A stretch of 6,777 nt of DNA from Belnapia sp. GTDB taxonomy: Bacteria > Pseudomonadota > Alphaproteobacteria > Acetobacterales > Acetobacteraceae. The stretch covers positions 1 through 6,777 of the forward strand of contig JAQGIA010000050.1 of assembly GCA_028291445.1 (NCBI GenBank), written 5' to 3'. The notes beneath the pieces were generated by a model. It ran no database searches, was not told the origin of the DNA, and saw only the letters and a program-made list of their open reading frames with translations. The stretch's first letter is position 1; each line of letters begins with the position of its first letter. Positions 1-6,742 of this stretch are shown here, in pieces. Made by a program: the position numbers and the translations under genes.

Positions 1-861
<861 letters not shown>

Positions 862-867
862 GCCCCG

Positions 868-2070
868 ATGCCCGCACTCGCCCAACGCCTGTCGAACGTC
901 CAGGTCTCCGCCTCCGCCGCGATGACCCAGCGGGCCCGCGCGCTGCGGGCCGAGGGCATCGCCGTCATCAGCCTCTCGAACGGCGAGCCCGACTTCGCCT
1001 CGCCGCCGCATGCCATCGAGGCGGCGCACAAGGCGGCGCTGGCCGGCGACACCAAATACCCGCCGCAGGGCGGCACGCCCGCGCTGAAGGCCGCCATCGC
1101 CCGCAAGTTCAAGCGCGACAACGGGCTGGACTACGGGCCGGACGAGATCATCGTCGGCAATGGCGGCAAGCAGGTGATCTTCAACGCCTTCATGGCGACA
1201 CTCGATCCGGGCGACGAGGTGGTGATCCCGTCGCCCTTCTGGATCAGCTACGCCGACATGGCCAAGGTCGCCGGCGGCGTCCCCGTCACCGTGCCCTGTC
1301 CGCAGAACAACGGCTTCAAGCCGCGCCCCGAGGATATCGAGGCGGCGATCACGCCCCGCACGAAATGGGTCCTGCTGAATTTCCCCGGCAACCCCACCGG
1401 CGCGGTGCCGACCCGGGCGGAAATGCGCGCCATCGCCGATGTGCTGCTGCGCCATCCGCATGTCTGGGTCATGACCGACGACATGTATGAGCACCTGCTC
1501 TACGACGGCTTCGAATTCAGCACCATCGCCCAGGTCGAACCGGCGCTGAAGGACCGCACCCTGACGGTCAACGGCTGCTCCAAGACCTATGCGATGACCG
1601 GCTGGCGCGTCGGCTTCGGCGGCGGCCCGGCCGCGCTGATCAAGGGTATGTTCAACATGCAGGGCCAGGCGACCGCCGGCGTCTCCACCATCAGCCAGGC
1701 CGCGGCCGCCGCCGCGCTCGACGGGCCGCAAGAATTCGTCAGGCAGAACGCCGAATCCTACCGCCAGCGGCGCGACATGGTGGTCGAGATGCTGAACGCC
1801 GCGCCGGGCATCACCTGCCACAAGCCGGAGGGCGCCTTCTACGTCTTCCCGAACCTCGCCGGCTGCCTCGGCAAGACCAGCCGGGGCGGCCGGCGGATCG
1901 AGACCGACACCGATTTCGTCCAGGCCCTGCTGGAGGAAAAGCGCGTCGCCTGCGTCCAGGGCACCGCCTATGGCATGTCGCCCTACATGCGGATCTCCTA
2001 CGCGACCGACACCGCCAGCCTGACCGAGGCCTGCGGCCGCATCCAGGAGTTCTGCCGGGAATTGGCGTGA
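868..2070 (+). CDS. Aspartate-type aminotransferase, full length (tandem paralogue of the preceding gene)
   Basis: This 400-residue protein has the usual length for class Iβ aspartate aminotransferases. Motifs in order are LSNGEPDF (36-43, substrate-contact Gly39), Y64 in TKYPPQGG, GGKQ with K101, NPTG (N175), TDDMYE (D204 and Y207, which hold the PLP ring), K239 in NGCSKTYAMTGWR (Schiff base) and R375 in YMRISYAT (α-carboxylate). The GGKQ lysine is the residue that binds the distal carboxylate in the Thermus enzyme, so an acidic substrate is likely. The inferred reaction is aspartate plus 2-oxoglutarate giving oxaloacetate plus glutamate, with prephenate as a possible alternative acceptor. 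The ATG start lies 6 bases after the upstream stop; the ribosome site is weak (AAGTAGG over that stop), consistent with coupled translation. Its last bases overlap the GNAT gene. The two paralogues align without visible gaps. Confidence 0.95.
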   Translation: MPALAQRLSNVQVSASAAMTQRARALRAEGIAVISLSNGEPDFASPPHAIEAAHKAALAGDTKYPPQGGTPALKAAIARKFKRDNGLDYGPDEIIVGNGGKQVIFNAFMATLDPGDEVVIPSPFWISYADMAKVAGGVPVTVPCPQNNGFKPRPEDIEAAITPRTKWVLLNFPGNPTGAVPTRAEMRAIADVLLRHPHVWVMTDDMYEHLLYDGFEFSTIAQVEPALKDRTLTVNGCSKTYAMTGWRVGFGGGPAALIKGMFNMQGQATAGVSTISQAAAAAALDGPQEFVRQNAESYRQRRDMVVEMLNAAPGITCHKPEGAFYVFPNLAGCLGKTSRGGRRIETDTDFVQALLEEKRVACVQGTAYGMSPYMRISYATDTASLTEACGRIQEFCRELA

Positions 2071-3056
2071 CCATCCGCCCCGGCAGGGACGCGGATGCCG
2101 CCGGCTTCATCCGGCTGATCGGCGATTGCTGGGCGGAATTCCCCGGCTGCGTGCTGGACGTGGATGGCGAAGTGCCCGAGCTGCGGGCGCTGGCCAGCTA
2201 CTTCGAGAAATCCGACGGCGCACTCTGGGCCGCCGAGGCGGCGGGCATACTGGTCGGCATGGTCGCCACCCGGCCGCTGAACAACGACGACGCCTATGAG
2301 ATCTGCAAGATGTACGTCGCCGCCGACCAGCGCGGCAGCGGCCTGGCGCATCGGCTGATCGAAACCGCCGAGACGCATGCCCGGGCCGCCGGCGCCCGCC
2401 GCCTGGTGCTCTGGACCGATACCCGGTTCGATGCCGCGCATCGCTTCTACGAAAAACGCGGCTACCTGCGCCAGGGCGCCATCCGCATCCTCGACGACCT
2501 CTCGAAGTCGCTCGAATTTCGCTATGCCAAGCCGGCCGCCGGGCTGGTGGTGGAAGCCCTCGACGCCGCCTCGGCGGCCAGCGCCGAGCGGCGGCTGAGC
2601 GAGATCCTGGTCGCCGGCGTCGATGCCGGCGCCGGCATCGGCTACCGGCGGCCGTTGGCGCCCGAGGTGGCGCGCGGCTTCTGGCGCAAGGCCGCCACCG
2701 ATGTCGCCGGCAATCGCCGGGTATTGCTGGTCGCCTGGCTCGATGGCGCCTTGGTCGGCACGGTGCAGCTCGACCTCGACCAGCCGCAGGACCAGTCGCA
2801 TCGCGCCGCGCTGTCGAAGCTGCTGGTCGACCCGGCGGCGCGGCGGCGCGGCGTGGCCCGCGCCCTGCTGCAGCGGGCCGAGCAGACGGCGCAGCGCCTC
2901 GGCCGGCCCCTGCTGGTGCTGGACACCCAAGCCGGCGACCCGGCCGAGCCGCTGTACCGCAGCCTCGGCTGGCAGGAGGTGGGGCGTATCCCCGGCGGGG
3001 TGCTGGACGCGGACGGCACCGGGCATGAAGCTGTCCGCCTCTGGAAGCGGGTTTGA
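2067..3056 (+). CDS. Two-domain GNAT-family N-acetyltransferase
   Basis: This 329-residue protein holds two GNAT folds in one chain. Domain 1 (about 1-160) has the acetyl-CoA pyrophosphate loop Q88-R-G-S-G-L-A followed by a helix and an AHRFYEKRGY segment (motif B type). Domain 2 (about 168-329) has LVDPAARRRGVARALL with R259-x-x-G-x-A264, then LVLDTQAGDPAEPLYRSLGWQEVGRIPG, which resembles tabtoxin-resistance-type acetyltransferases. Both loops look intact, so both domains may bind acetyl-CoA. Acyl transfer from acetyl-CoA to an amine is the family reaction; the acceptor is unknown. The start is GTG in a GTGA overlap with the aminotransferase stop, which indicates translational coupling; no strong ribosome site precedes it. 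A DinB-family gene follows after 20 bases. The domain reading is firm. A specific role, such as detoxifying an amine compound, would be speculation. Confidence 0.92.
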   Translation: MTIRPGRDADAAGFIRLIGDCWAEFPGCVLDVDGEVPELRALASYFEKSDGALWAAEAAGILVGMVATRPLNNDDAYEICKMYVAADQRGSGLAHRLIETAETHARAAGARRLVLWTDTRFDAAHRFYEKRGYLRQGAIRILDDLSKSLEFRYAKPAAGLVVEALDAASAASAERRLSEILVAGVDAGAGIGYRRPLAPEVARGFWRKAATDVAGNRRVLLVAWLDGALVGTVQLDLDQPQDQSHRAALSKLLVDPAARRRGVARALLQRAEQTAQRLGRPLLVLDTQAGDPAEPLYRSLGWQEVGRIPGGVLDADGTGHEAVRLWKRV

Positions 3057-3067
3057 GTGCTCATGAT

Positions 3068-3071
3068 GAGG
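3068..3071 (+). promoter_or_regulatory. Ribosome binding site deciding the DinB-family start
   Basis: GAGG lies 5 bases before ATG 3077. It favours this ATG over the in-frame TTG at 3053, giving a 173-residue rather than a 181-residue protein. Confidence 0.6.
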
Positions 3072-3076
3072 CCAGC

Positions 3077-3598
3077 ATGATCACGCCGGGCTGGTGCCGC
3101 ATGATGGCGGCCTACAACACCGAGATGAACCGCCGTCTCTACGATGCCGCCGGGCAATTATCCGACGCGGCGCGGCGCGCGGACCGTGGTGCCTGGTTCG
3201 GCTCCATCCACGGCACGCTGTGCCACCTGGTCTGGGGCGATCGCCAGTGGATGAGCCGCTTCGCCGGCTGGGACCCGCCGCCACCCGGCATCAAGGGCAG
3301 CCCGAACCTCATCGAGGATTGGGACGCCATGTGCGCCGCCCGCGCCGCCGCGGATACCAGGATCGAGGCATGGACTGCCGGGCTCACCCAGGAATGGCTC
3401 GCCGGCACCCTGGTCTGGTTCAGTGGCGCCTCGGGCAAGGAGATGAGCTCGCCGCGCGCCGTCACCCTCACGCATTTCTTCAACCACCAGACCCATCACC
3501 GTGGCCAGGCGCATAGCCTCATCACGCAGGCCGGCATCCGCCCTGCCGATACCGACCTGCCCTGGATCATCGACCTGCCGGCACTCGGCCTCGGCTGA
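3077..3598 (+). CDS. DinB-family protein (putative metal-binding four-helix bundle)
   Basis: This 173-residue protein matches the DinB/YfiT-like pattern. It has an N-terminal AAYNTEMNRRLYDAAGQLSD helix, GSIHGTLCHLVWGDRQWMSRF with H50, and FFNHQTHHRGQ near the C-terminus with H137 and H141. H50 plus the H-x3-H pair form the expected metal-binding triad. Family members are cytoplasmic four-helix bundles; some are thiol-dependent transferases and most have no known function. I place the start at ATG 3077, preceded by GAGG at 3068-3071 with 5-base spacing. An upstream TTG at 3053, overlapping the GNAT stop as TTGA, would add eight residues but has no clear advantage. It is the last gene of the + strand cluster and converges on the receptor gene ending at 3644, with 45 bases between. 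No name or substrate can be assigned. Confidence 0.88.
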   Translation: MITPGWCRMMAAYNTEMNRRLYDAAGQLSDAARRADRGAWFGSIHGTLCHLVWGDRQWMSRFAGWDPPPPGIKGSPNLIEDWDAMCAARAAADTRIEAWTAGLTQEWLAGTLVWFSGASGKEMSSPRAVTLTHFFNHQTHHRGQAHSLITQAGIRPADTDLPWIIDLPALGLG

Positions 3599-3643
3599 GC
3601 CGATCGAGCTTCCGTCCCCGCAAGCCACGGCCGCTTCGCCCGA

Positions 3644-4672
3644 TTATTCCAGGGTGATCCCGGCCTCGCGGATGGTGCGGCCGAGCACCTCCACTTCGCG
3701 CCGCGCCACCGCATCCATCTCGGCGGCACTCATCGGCCGCAGCAGCACGCCGCCCTCCTCGGCTCGGCGGCGCACCTCCGGGGTCGCCGCAGCCTCCTGC
3801 ATCGCCCGGTTCAGCCGCTCGACGATGGCGGCGGGGATGCCGGCCGGGGCGAAGATGCCGAACCAGGCATCCACGGTGAAGCCGGGCAGCCCGGCTTCGG
3901 CGGTGGTCGGCACCTCGGGCAGGGCGCCGATGCGTGCCGCGCTGGCGATGGCCAGCGCCCGCACCTTGCCGGCCTGCGCCAGGCCGATCGCCGAGGAAGG
4001 CGTGGTGATCAGCATCTCCACCCTGTCGCCGGCCACGTCCTGCAGCGCCGGGGCCGCGCCGCGATAGGGCACGTGCACCATGGGCGTGCCGATCGCCTGG
4101 CTGAACAGCACCCCGGCGATATGCTGGATCGAGCCATTGCCGGAGGAGCTGTAATTGAGCTGGCCCGGCCGCGCCCGGGCATAGGCGATAAACTCCGCCA
4201 GCGTCGTCACCGGCAGGCCGGGCGCCACGAAGATGCCGTGCGGCGCGACATCCGCCATGCCGATGGCCACCAGGTCGCGATTCGGGTCCCAGGACAGGGT
4301 CTTCATCATCGCCGGATTGCCGGCGTGATAGCCGGAATACTGCATCAGCAGCGTATATCCGTCCGGTGCCGCGCGGACCACGGATTGGATGGCGATGTTG
4401 CCGTTGGCGCCGGGCTTGTTGTCGACCACCACCTGCACGCCGAGCAGCCGGGTCAACGCATCTTGGTAGAGCCGCGCGGCGAAGTCGCTGCCGCCGCCGG
4501 GCGGGTTCGGCACCACCAGGGTGATCGGCCGGTTCGGCCAGGGTTGGGTTTGCGCCCGGGCTACCCCAGGGGCGAATGCAGGGGCGAATGCAGGGGCCAG
4601 TATCGTGGTCGCAAGGGCAGTCGTGGTCGCAAGCGTACTGGCCAGCAGGGCGCGGCGCGGCATCAGCGGCAT
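3644..4672 (-). CDS. Bug-family (tripartite tricarboxylate transporter type) periplasmic solute receptor
   Basis: This 342-residue exported protein has an arginine pair (R6-R7), a hydrophobic Ala/Thr/Leu stretch and a likely signal-peptidase cut after ARA40 before Gln41. Bug-family motifs follow: LVVPNPPGGGSD with ligand-loop D63, VVVDNKPGANGNIA, APDGYTLL, VPYRGAAPALQDVAGD, GKVRALAIAS, PEVPTTAEAGLPGF and FAPAGIPAAIVERLN. Such receptors bind small, often carboxylated molecules in the periplasm. The ligand here is unknown, and no TctA/TctB-type membrane genes are in view. I choose the ATG at 4672 because GGAGGA lies 8 bases upstream. The longer frame from ATG 4696 would add eight charged residues (MPERRITT) and start inside a candidate -10 element. 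The signal-peptide region contains two short in-frame tandem repeats. It lies downstream of tRNA-Val on the same strand but probably has its own promoter. Confidence 0.93.
   Translation of the reverse strand: MPLMPRRALLASTLATTTALATTILAPAFAPAFAPGVARAQTQPWPNRPITLVVPNPPGGGSDFAARLYQDALTRLLGVQVVVDNKPGANGNIAIQSVVRAAPDGYTLLMQYSGYHAGNPAMMKTLSWDPNRDLVAIGMADVAPHGIFVAPGLPVTTLAEFIAYARARPGQLNYSSSGNGSIQHIAGVLFSQAIGTPMVHVPYRGAAPALQDVAGDRVEMLITTPSSAIGLAQAGKVRALAIASAARIGALPEVPTTAEAGLPGFTVDAWFGIFAPAGIPAAIVERLNRAMQEAAATPEVRRRAEEGGVLLRPMSAAEMDAVARREVEVLGRTIREAGITLE
4567..4597. repeat. 12-base tandem microrepeat in the signal peptide of the 3644-4672 receptor
   Basis: CAGGGGCGAATG occurs at 4567-4578 and again at 4579-4590, followed by a partial third copy (CAGGGGC). 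On the coding strand it gives APAFAPAFAP just before the predicted cleavage site. The period is a multiple of three, so copy-number change would lengthen or shorten the export region without a frameshift. Confidence 0.85.
4603..4633. repeat. 18-base-period direct repeat in the same signal peptide
   Basis: The 13-base word TCGTGGTCGCAAG is present at 4603-4615 and 4621-4633. It encodes the two LATT segments of LATTTALATTI in the hydrophobic core of the signal peptide. The period is in frame. Confidence 0.8.
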
Positions 4673-4680
4673 GGTCGTTA

Positions 4681-4686
4681 TCCTCC
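4681..4686 (-). promoter_or_regulatory. Ribosome binding site deciding the start of the 3644-4672 receptor
   Basis: On the minus strand GGAGGA stands 8 bases before ATG 4672. It is the strongest Shine-Dalgarno match near either candidate start and excludes the upstream ATG at 4696 as the main start. Confidence 0.75.
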
Positions 4687-4694
4687 GTTCCGGC

Positions 4695-4725
4695 ATTCTA
4701 GCCGCCGGGGTGAAGGATCAGGCAA
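4695..4725 (-). promoter_or_regulatory. Weak candidate promoter for the 3644-4672 receptor
   Basis: On the minus strand TTGCCT (4725-4720) and TAGAAT (4700-4695) are separated by 19 bases, longer than the ideal 17. Transcription would begin near 4688, just before the GGAGGA site. The -10 box covers the ATG at 4696, agreeing with a start at 4672. The match is imperfect. Confidence 0.3.
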
Positions 4726-4771
4726 GCCCATGGGTCGGATCGCCGGGCGAGGCAGCAGGAGAAGGGAAGGG

Positions 4772-4846
4772 TGGTGGGCGCGACAGGGATTGAACCTGTG
4801 ACCCTTCGCGTGTGAAGCGAATGCTCTACCGCTGAGCTACGCGCCC
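4772..4846 (-). tRNA. tRNA-Val (anticodon CAC), CCA end encoded
   Basis: The minus strand folds into a complete cloverleaf of 75 bases including CCA. The acceptor stem GGGCGCG pairs with CGCGCCC, the D arm is GCTC-AGCGGTA-GAGC, the anticodon stem is TTCGC/GCGAA with loop TTCACAC, and the T arm is ACAGG-TTCAATC-CCTGT. Discriminator A is followed by a genomic CCA (4774-4772). The anticodon CAC is at 4814-4812 and reads the valine codon GTG, which is common in this GC-rich genome. All stems are fully paired. It lies between two receptor genes on the same strand and has its own promoter. I see no direct repeat of its 3' end in the window, hence no sign of an integrated element. Confidence 0.97.
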
Positions 4847-4858
4847 GGACCGTCCGGG
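4844..4858 (-). repeat. Perfect 7-base-arm inverted repeat across the tRNA-Val 5' end
   Basis: CCCGGAC (4844-4850), one central base, then GTCCGGG (4852-4858). In the precursor RNA the leader CCCGGA could pair with TCCGGG, which includes the first three G residues of the mature tRNA acceptor stem. Processing by RNase P would remove the leader. Whether the pairing matters is unknown. Confidence 0.6.
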
Positions 4859-4864
4859 GACCGG

Positions 4865-4893
4865 GATTTACGGGCAACGCCGGCGCCGCGCAA
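4865..4893 (-). promoter_or_regulatory. Promoter of tRNA-Val
   Basis: On the minus strand TTGCGC (4893-4888) and TAAATC (4870-4865) are separated by exactly 17 bases, a good housekeeping-sigma arrangement for an alphaproteobacterium. Nineteen bases separate the -10 box from the mature tRNA 5' end, leaving a short leader of about 12 bases. The promoter sits in the 73-base gap after the stop of the upstream receptor gene. Confidence 0.6.
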
Positions 4894-4919
4894 GCCCTTT
4901 CCGGCGGTCTTCCATCGCC

Positions 4920-5957
4920 CTATTCCGGCCGGATCTGCGCCGCCGCGATCACCTGCGCATAGCGCGCGACCTCGGCCGCGACGAAGCGCTGCGATTCTGC
5001 CGGCTCGGCGCCGATCAGGCTGAAGCCCAGCTCGCCGGCCTTCTGCACCACCCCTGGGTCGGCCAGGCCGCGGCGGATGGCGGCGGCGATCCGCGCCGCC
5101 AGCGGCTCCGGCAGGGCGGCCGGCGCCTGGATCGCGGTCCAGCTCGTGATGCGGAGTTCCGGCAGCCCGGCCTCCGCCACGGTCGGCACCGCGGGCAGCA
5201 GCCGATGCCGCGCGGTATCGGTCACCGCCAGGGCGCGCAGCCGTCCGCCCTGCACCTGCGGCAGGCATTCCGGCAGGTTGGAGATCAGCAGGTCGAGGTT
5301 GCCCGCCACCAGATCCGTCACCGAGGGCGCGCCGCCCCGGTAGGGCACATGCTGCAGCGAATCCCCGGCGCCGGCGGCGCGGCGGAACATCTCCAGCGCC
5401 AGATGCGGCGGCGAGCCGGTGCCGGAGGACCCGCCGTTCAGCCGCCCGCTGCGCGCCGCCGCCGCCAGCTCTGTCAGGTTCCGCCACGGCGCCTCCGTAC
5501 GCACCACCACCACCAGCGGCAGCGCGCCGAGCAGGGTGAGGGTCCGGAGATCCCGCAGGAAGTCGTAGGGTCCCTGCGGGAACAACGAGGCATTGATCGC
5601 ATGGGTCAGGGTGATGGCCAGCAGGCTATGGCCATCGGGCGCGGCCTTGGCGACCGCATCGGCGCCGATCAGCGCATTGCCGCCGGGCCGGTTCTCGACC
5701 ACCACCGGGCGGCCCCAATCCTCCGCCAGCCGCTGGGCGACGAGGCGGGCCATGATGTCGGTCTGCCCGGCCGGGGTGAAGGGCACCACCAGCCGCACCG
5801 TGCGGTCGGGGAAGTTGGAGACCGGCAGGCCGGGATTCTGCAAGGCCGGGGCCTGCAAGCCGGGGGCCTGCAAGGCGGGGGTCTGCGCCCGGGCCACTGC
5901 GACCGGCAGGCCGAGCCCGCCGAGCAGCGCCGCGCGGCGCGGAAGGATGAGGGGCAT
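4920..5957 (-). CDS. Bug-family (tripartite tricarboxylate transporter type) periplasmic solute receptor, second copy
   Basis: This 345-residue exported protein begins MPLILPRRAALLGG, with an Arg pair, a short hydrophobic core and a likely cut after ARA24. A low-complexity linker of pentapeptides (residues 27-44) precedes the mature fold. Family motifs are LVVPFTPAGQTD with D67, VVVENRPGGNALIGADAV, APDGHSLL, SSGTGSPPHLALEMF, VPYRGGAPSVTDLVAG, GRLRALAVTD and PAVPTVAEAGLPEL. Binding of a small periplasmic ligand is inferred from the family; no transporter membrane subunits are nearby. The frame stays open upstream to 6224, but that part is antisense-phase sequence of the GST gene. ATG 5957 is chosen because GGGAGA lies 8 bases upstream and the signal peptide starts there. 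It follows the GST gene by 25 bases and is probably cotranscribed. It is clearly diverged from the other receptor in the window. Confidence 0.93.
   Translation of the reverse strand: MPLILPRRAALLGGLGLPVAVARAQTPALQAPGLQAPALQNPGLPVSNFPDRTVRLVVPFTPAGQTDIMARLVAQRLAEDWGRPVVVENRPGGNALIGADAVAKAAPDGHSLLAITLTHAINASLFPQGPYDFLRDLRTLTLLGALPLVVVVRTEAPWRNLTELAAAARSGRLNGGSSGTGSPPHLALEMFRRAAGAGDSLQHVPYRGGAPSVTDLVAGNLDLLISNLPECLPQVQGGRLRALAVTDTARHRLLPAVPTVAEAGLPELRITSWTAIQAPAALPEPLAARIAAAIRRGLADPGVVQKAGELGFSLIGAEPAESQRFVAAEVARYAQVIAAAQIRPE
5830..5889. repeat. 15-base tandem repeat encoding a P-[AG]-L-Q-[AN] linker
   Basis: Three 15-base units (5830-5844, 5845-5859, 5860-5874) share CTGCAAG at a fixed spacing, and a degenerate fourth unit runs to 5889. 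On the coding strand they give the pentapeptide series PALQA, PGLQA, PALQN and PGLPV directly after the signal-peptide cut. The period is in frame, so unit gain or loss would only change linker length. Confidence 0.85.
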
Positions 5958-5965
5958 GGGTCGCG

Positions 5966-5971
5966 TCTCCC
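5966..5971 (-). promoter_or_regulatory. Ribosome binding site deciding the start of the 4920-5957 receptor
   Basis: GGGAGA on the minus strand lies 8 bases before ATG 5957, inside the 25-base gap after the GST stop codon. It supports this start over the much longer open frame that continues to 6224. Confidence 0.65.
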
Positions 5972-5982
5972 GGATCGGCCCG

Positions 5983-6627
5983 TCAGGGCAGGCCGTTGCG
6001 GATATGCTGACGGAACGCAGGGCGTTCGGACAGCATGTCGTAATAGGCCGCCAGCGCCGGCAGGGCGGGGCGATCGGCGATGCCCCGCATGGCGTACCAG
6101 CGATGCACAACGAAGCCGGCCGGGATATCCGCCAGGGTGAAATCCGCCCCCGCCAGACAGGGTCCGCCCGCCGCCAGCGCCGCATCCAACTGGCCCATCC
6201 GCCGGCCGTACTCGGCCCGGCCATGGGTGACGAACCAGGGGTTGGTCCAGGGCTCCAGCCCCAGCTCGCCGCCGAGATAGGCGGCGCGCATCGGCTGGGT
6301 TAGGTCATAGGCGACCCAGTCCATCCATTGCTCGACCCGGGCGCGGGCCGCGGGCTCGGCCGGCAGCAGGTGCAGGGCGCCCTGCCGGGTGGCGAGGTAG
6401 CGCAGGATCACATGCGATTCCCGCAGCACCAGCCCGCCATCCAGCAATACCGGCACGGTCCCGAGCGGGTTGAGCGCCAGGAATGCCGGGTCGTCGGTCG
6501 GGCGGTGGCCGCGGCCCCAGGGCTCGAGCGCGAAGGGTAGCCCCAACTCGGCCAGCAGCCAGAGCACCTTGCGGACGTTGTAGGCATCCGGGCGCCCGAG
6601 CAGCGTCAGCCCGTCACGCTGCGTCAT
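5983..6627 (-). CDS. Glutathione S-transferase family protein
   Basis: This 214-residue protein has the usual length of cytosolic glutathione transferases. The N-terminal thioredoxin-like domain (about 7-83) shows N17 in AYNVRKVLW at the catalytic-loop position, NPLGTVPVL with V58 and cis-Pro59, and E70-S71 in the glutathione γ-glutamyl site. The all-helical C-terminal domain (about 90-210) has the folding N-cap T164-L-A-D167 in DFTLADIPAG. Family knowledge suggests conjugation of glutathione to electrophiles or a related thiol reaction. No Cys or Tyr at the usual catalytic site is obvious, apart from Y16 beside N17, so the substrate and subclass are open. The start ATG has GAGGT 5 bases upstream. 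It is the first gene of a likely two-gene unit with the receptor at 4920-5957 and is divergent from the gene starting at 6743. Confidence 0.93.
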   Translation of the reverse strand: MTQRDGLTLLGRPDAYNVRKVLWLLAELGLPFALEPWGRGHRPTDDPAFLALNPLGTVPVLLDGGLVLRESHVILRYLATRQGALHLLPAEPAARARVEQWMDWVAYDLTQPMRAAYLGGELGLEPWTNPWFVTHGRAEYGRRMGQLDAALAAGGPCLAGADFTLADIPAGFVVHRWYAMRGIADRPALPALAAYYDMLSERPAFRQHIRNGLP

Positions 6628-6632
6628 TCAAC

Positions 6633-6637
6633 ACCTC
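6633..6637 (-). promoter_or_regulatory. Ribosome binding site of the GST gene
   Basis: GAGGT on the minus strand, 5 bases before ATG 6627, supports this start codon. Confidence 0.6.
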
Positions 6638-6648
6638 GGTTTCGTTGA

Positions 6649-6668
6649 ATACAGTGTATCACTGGTAT
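6649..6668. promoter_or_regulatory. Inverted repeat, candidate operator between divergent genes
   Basis: ATACAGTGTATCACTGGTAT has a perfect core CAGTG-TAT-CACTG (6652-6664). Its outer arms ATAC/GTAT pair apart from one extra G on the right. A second overlapping palindrome, ATACA-G-TGTAT, occupies 6649-6659. It is an AT-richer island in a GC-rich region, 22 bases upstream of the GST start and 74 bases before the ATG at 6743. This suits a dimeric repressor, possibly GntR-like, controlling one or both genes. No regulator gene is in the window. I found no convincing -35/-10 pair for either gene here. Confidence 0.4.
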
Positions 6669-6742
6669 GGATGCAGGTTAGTCTTGCATGCCCCGGGCGG
6701 CCGCCGCAAATTCCGTGGCAAGGATCCCGAAGGGCTTTCGCC

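Noticed and set aside
1998..3026. Long minus-strand open frame of 342 codons opposite the GNAT gene
   Set aside because: The + strand frame has two complete GNAT domains; the antisense frame has no motif and is explained by GC-rich codon bias.
3591..3603. Hairpin TCGGC-TGA-GCCGA at the DinB-family stop as a transcription terminator
   Set aside because: The stem is only 5 bases and no T-run follows on either strand, so it is not a credible intrinsic terminator for the convergent genes.
4772..4846. tRNA-Val as an integration site of a mobile element
   Set aside because: No integrase, no repeat of the tRNA 3' end and no composition change are visible in the window.
5958..6224. 89-codon N-terminal extension of the second receptor
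   Set aside because: It overlaps the GST coding region out of frame; the signal peptide and ribosome site point to ATG 5957.
5205..6303. Long + strand open frames opposite the second receptor and the GST
   Set aside because: Both real genes on the minus strand carry clear family motifs; the antisense frames have low-complexity Arg/Gly/Gln-rich composition and no domain.
6696..6705. GGCGGCCGCC perfect palindrome before the last gene
   Set aside because: Ten-base GC-only palindromes are expected by chance in such GC-rich DNA; nothing else supports a function.
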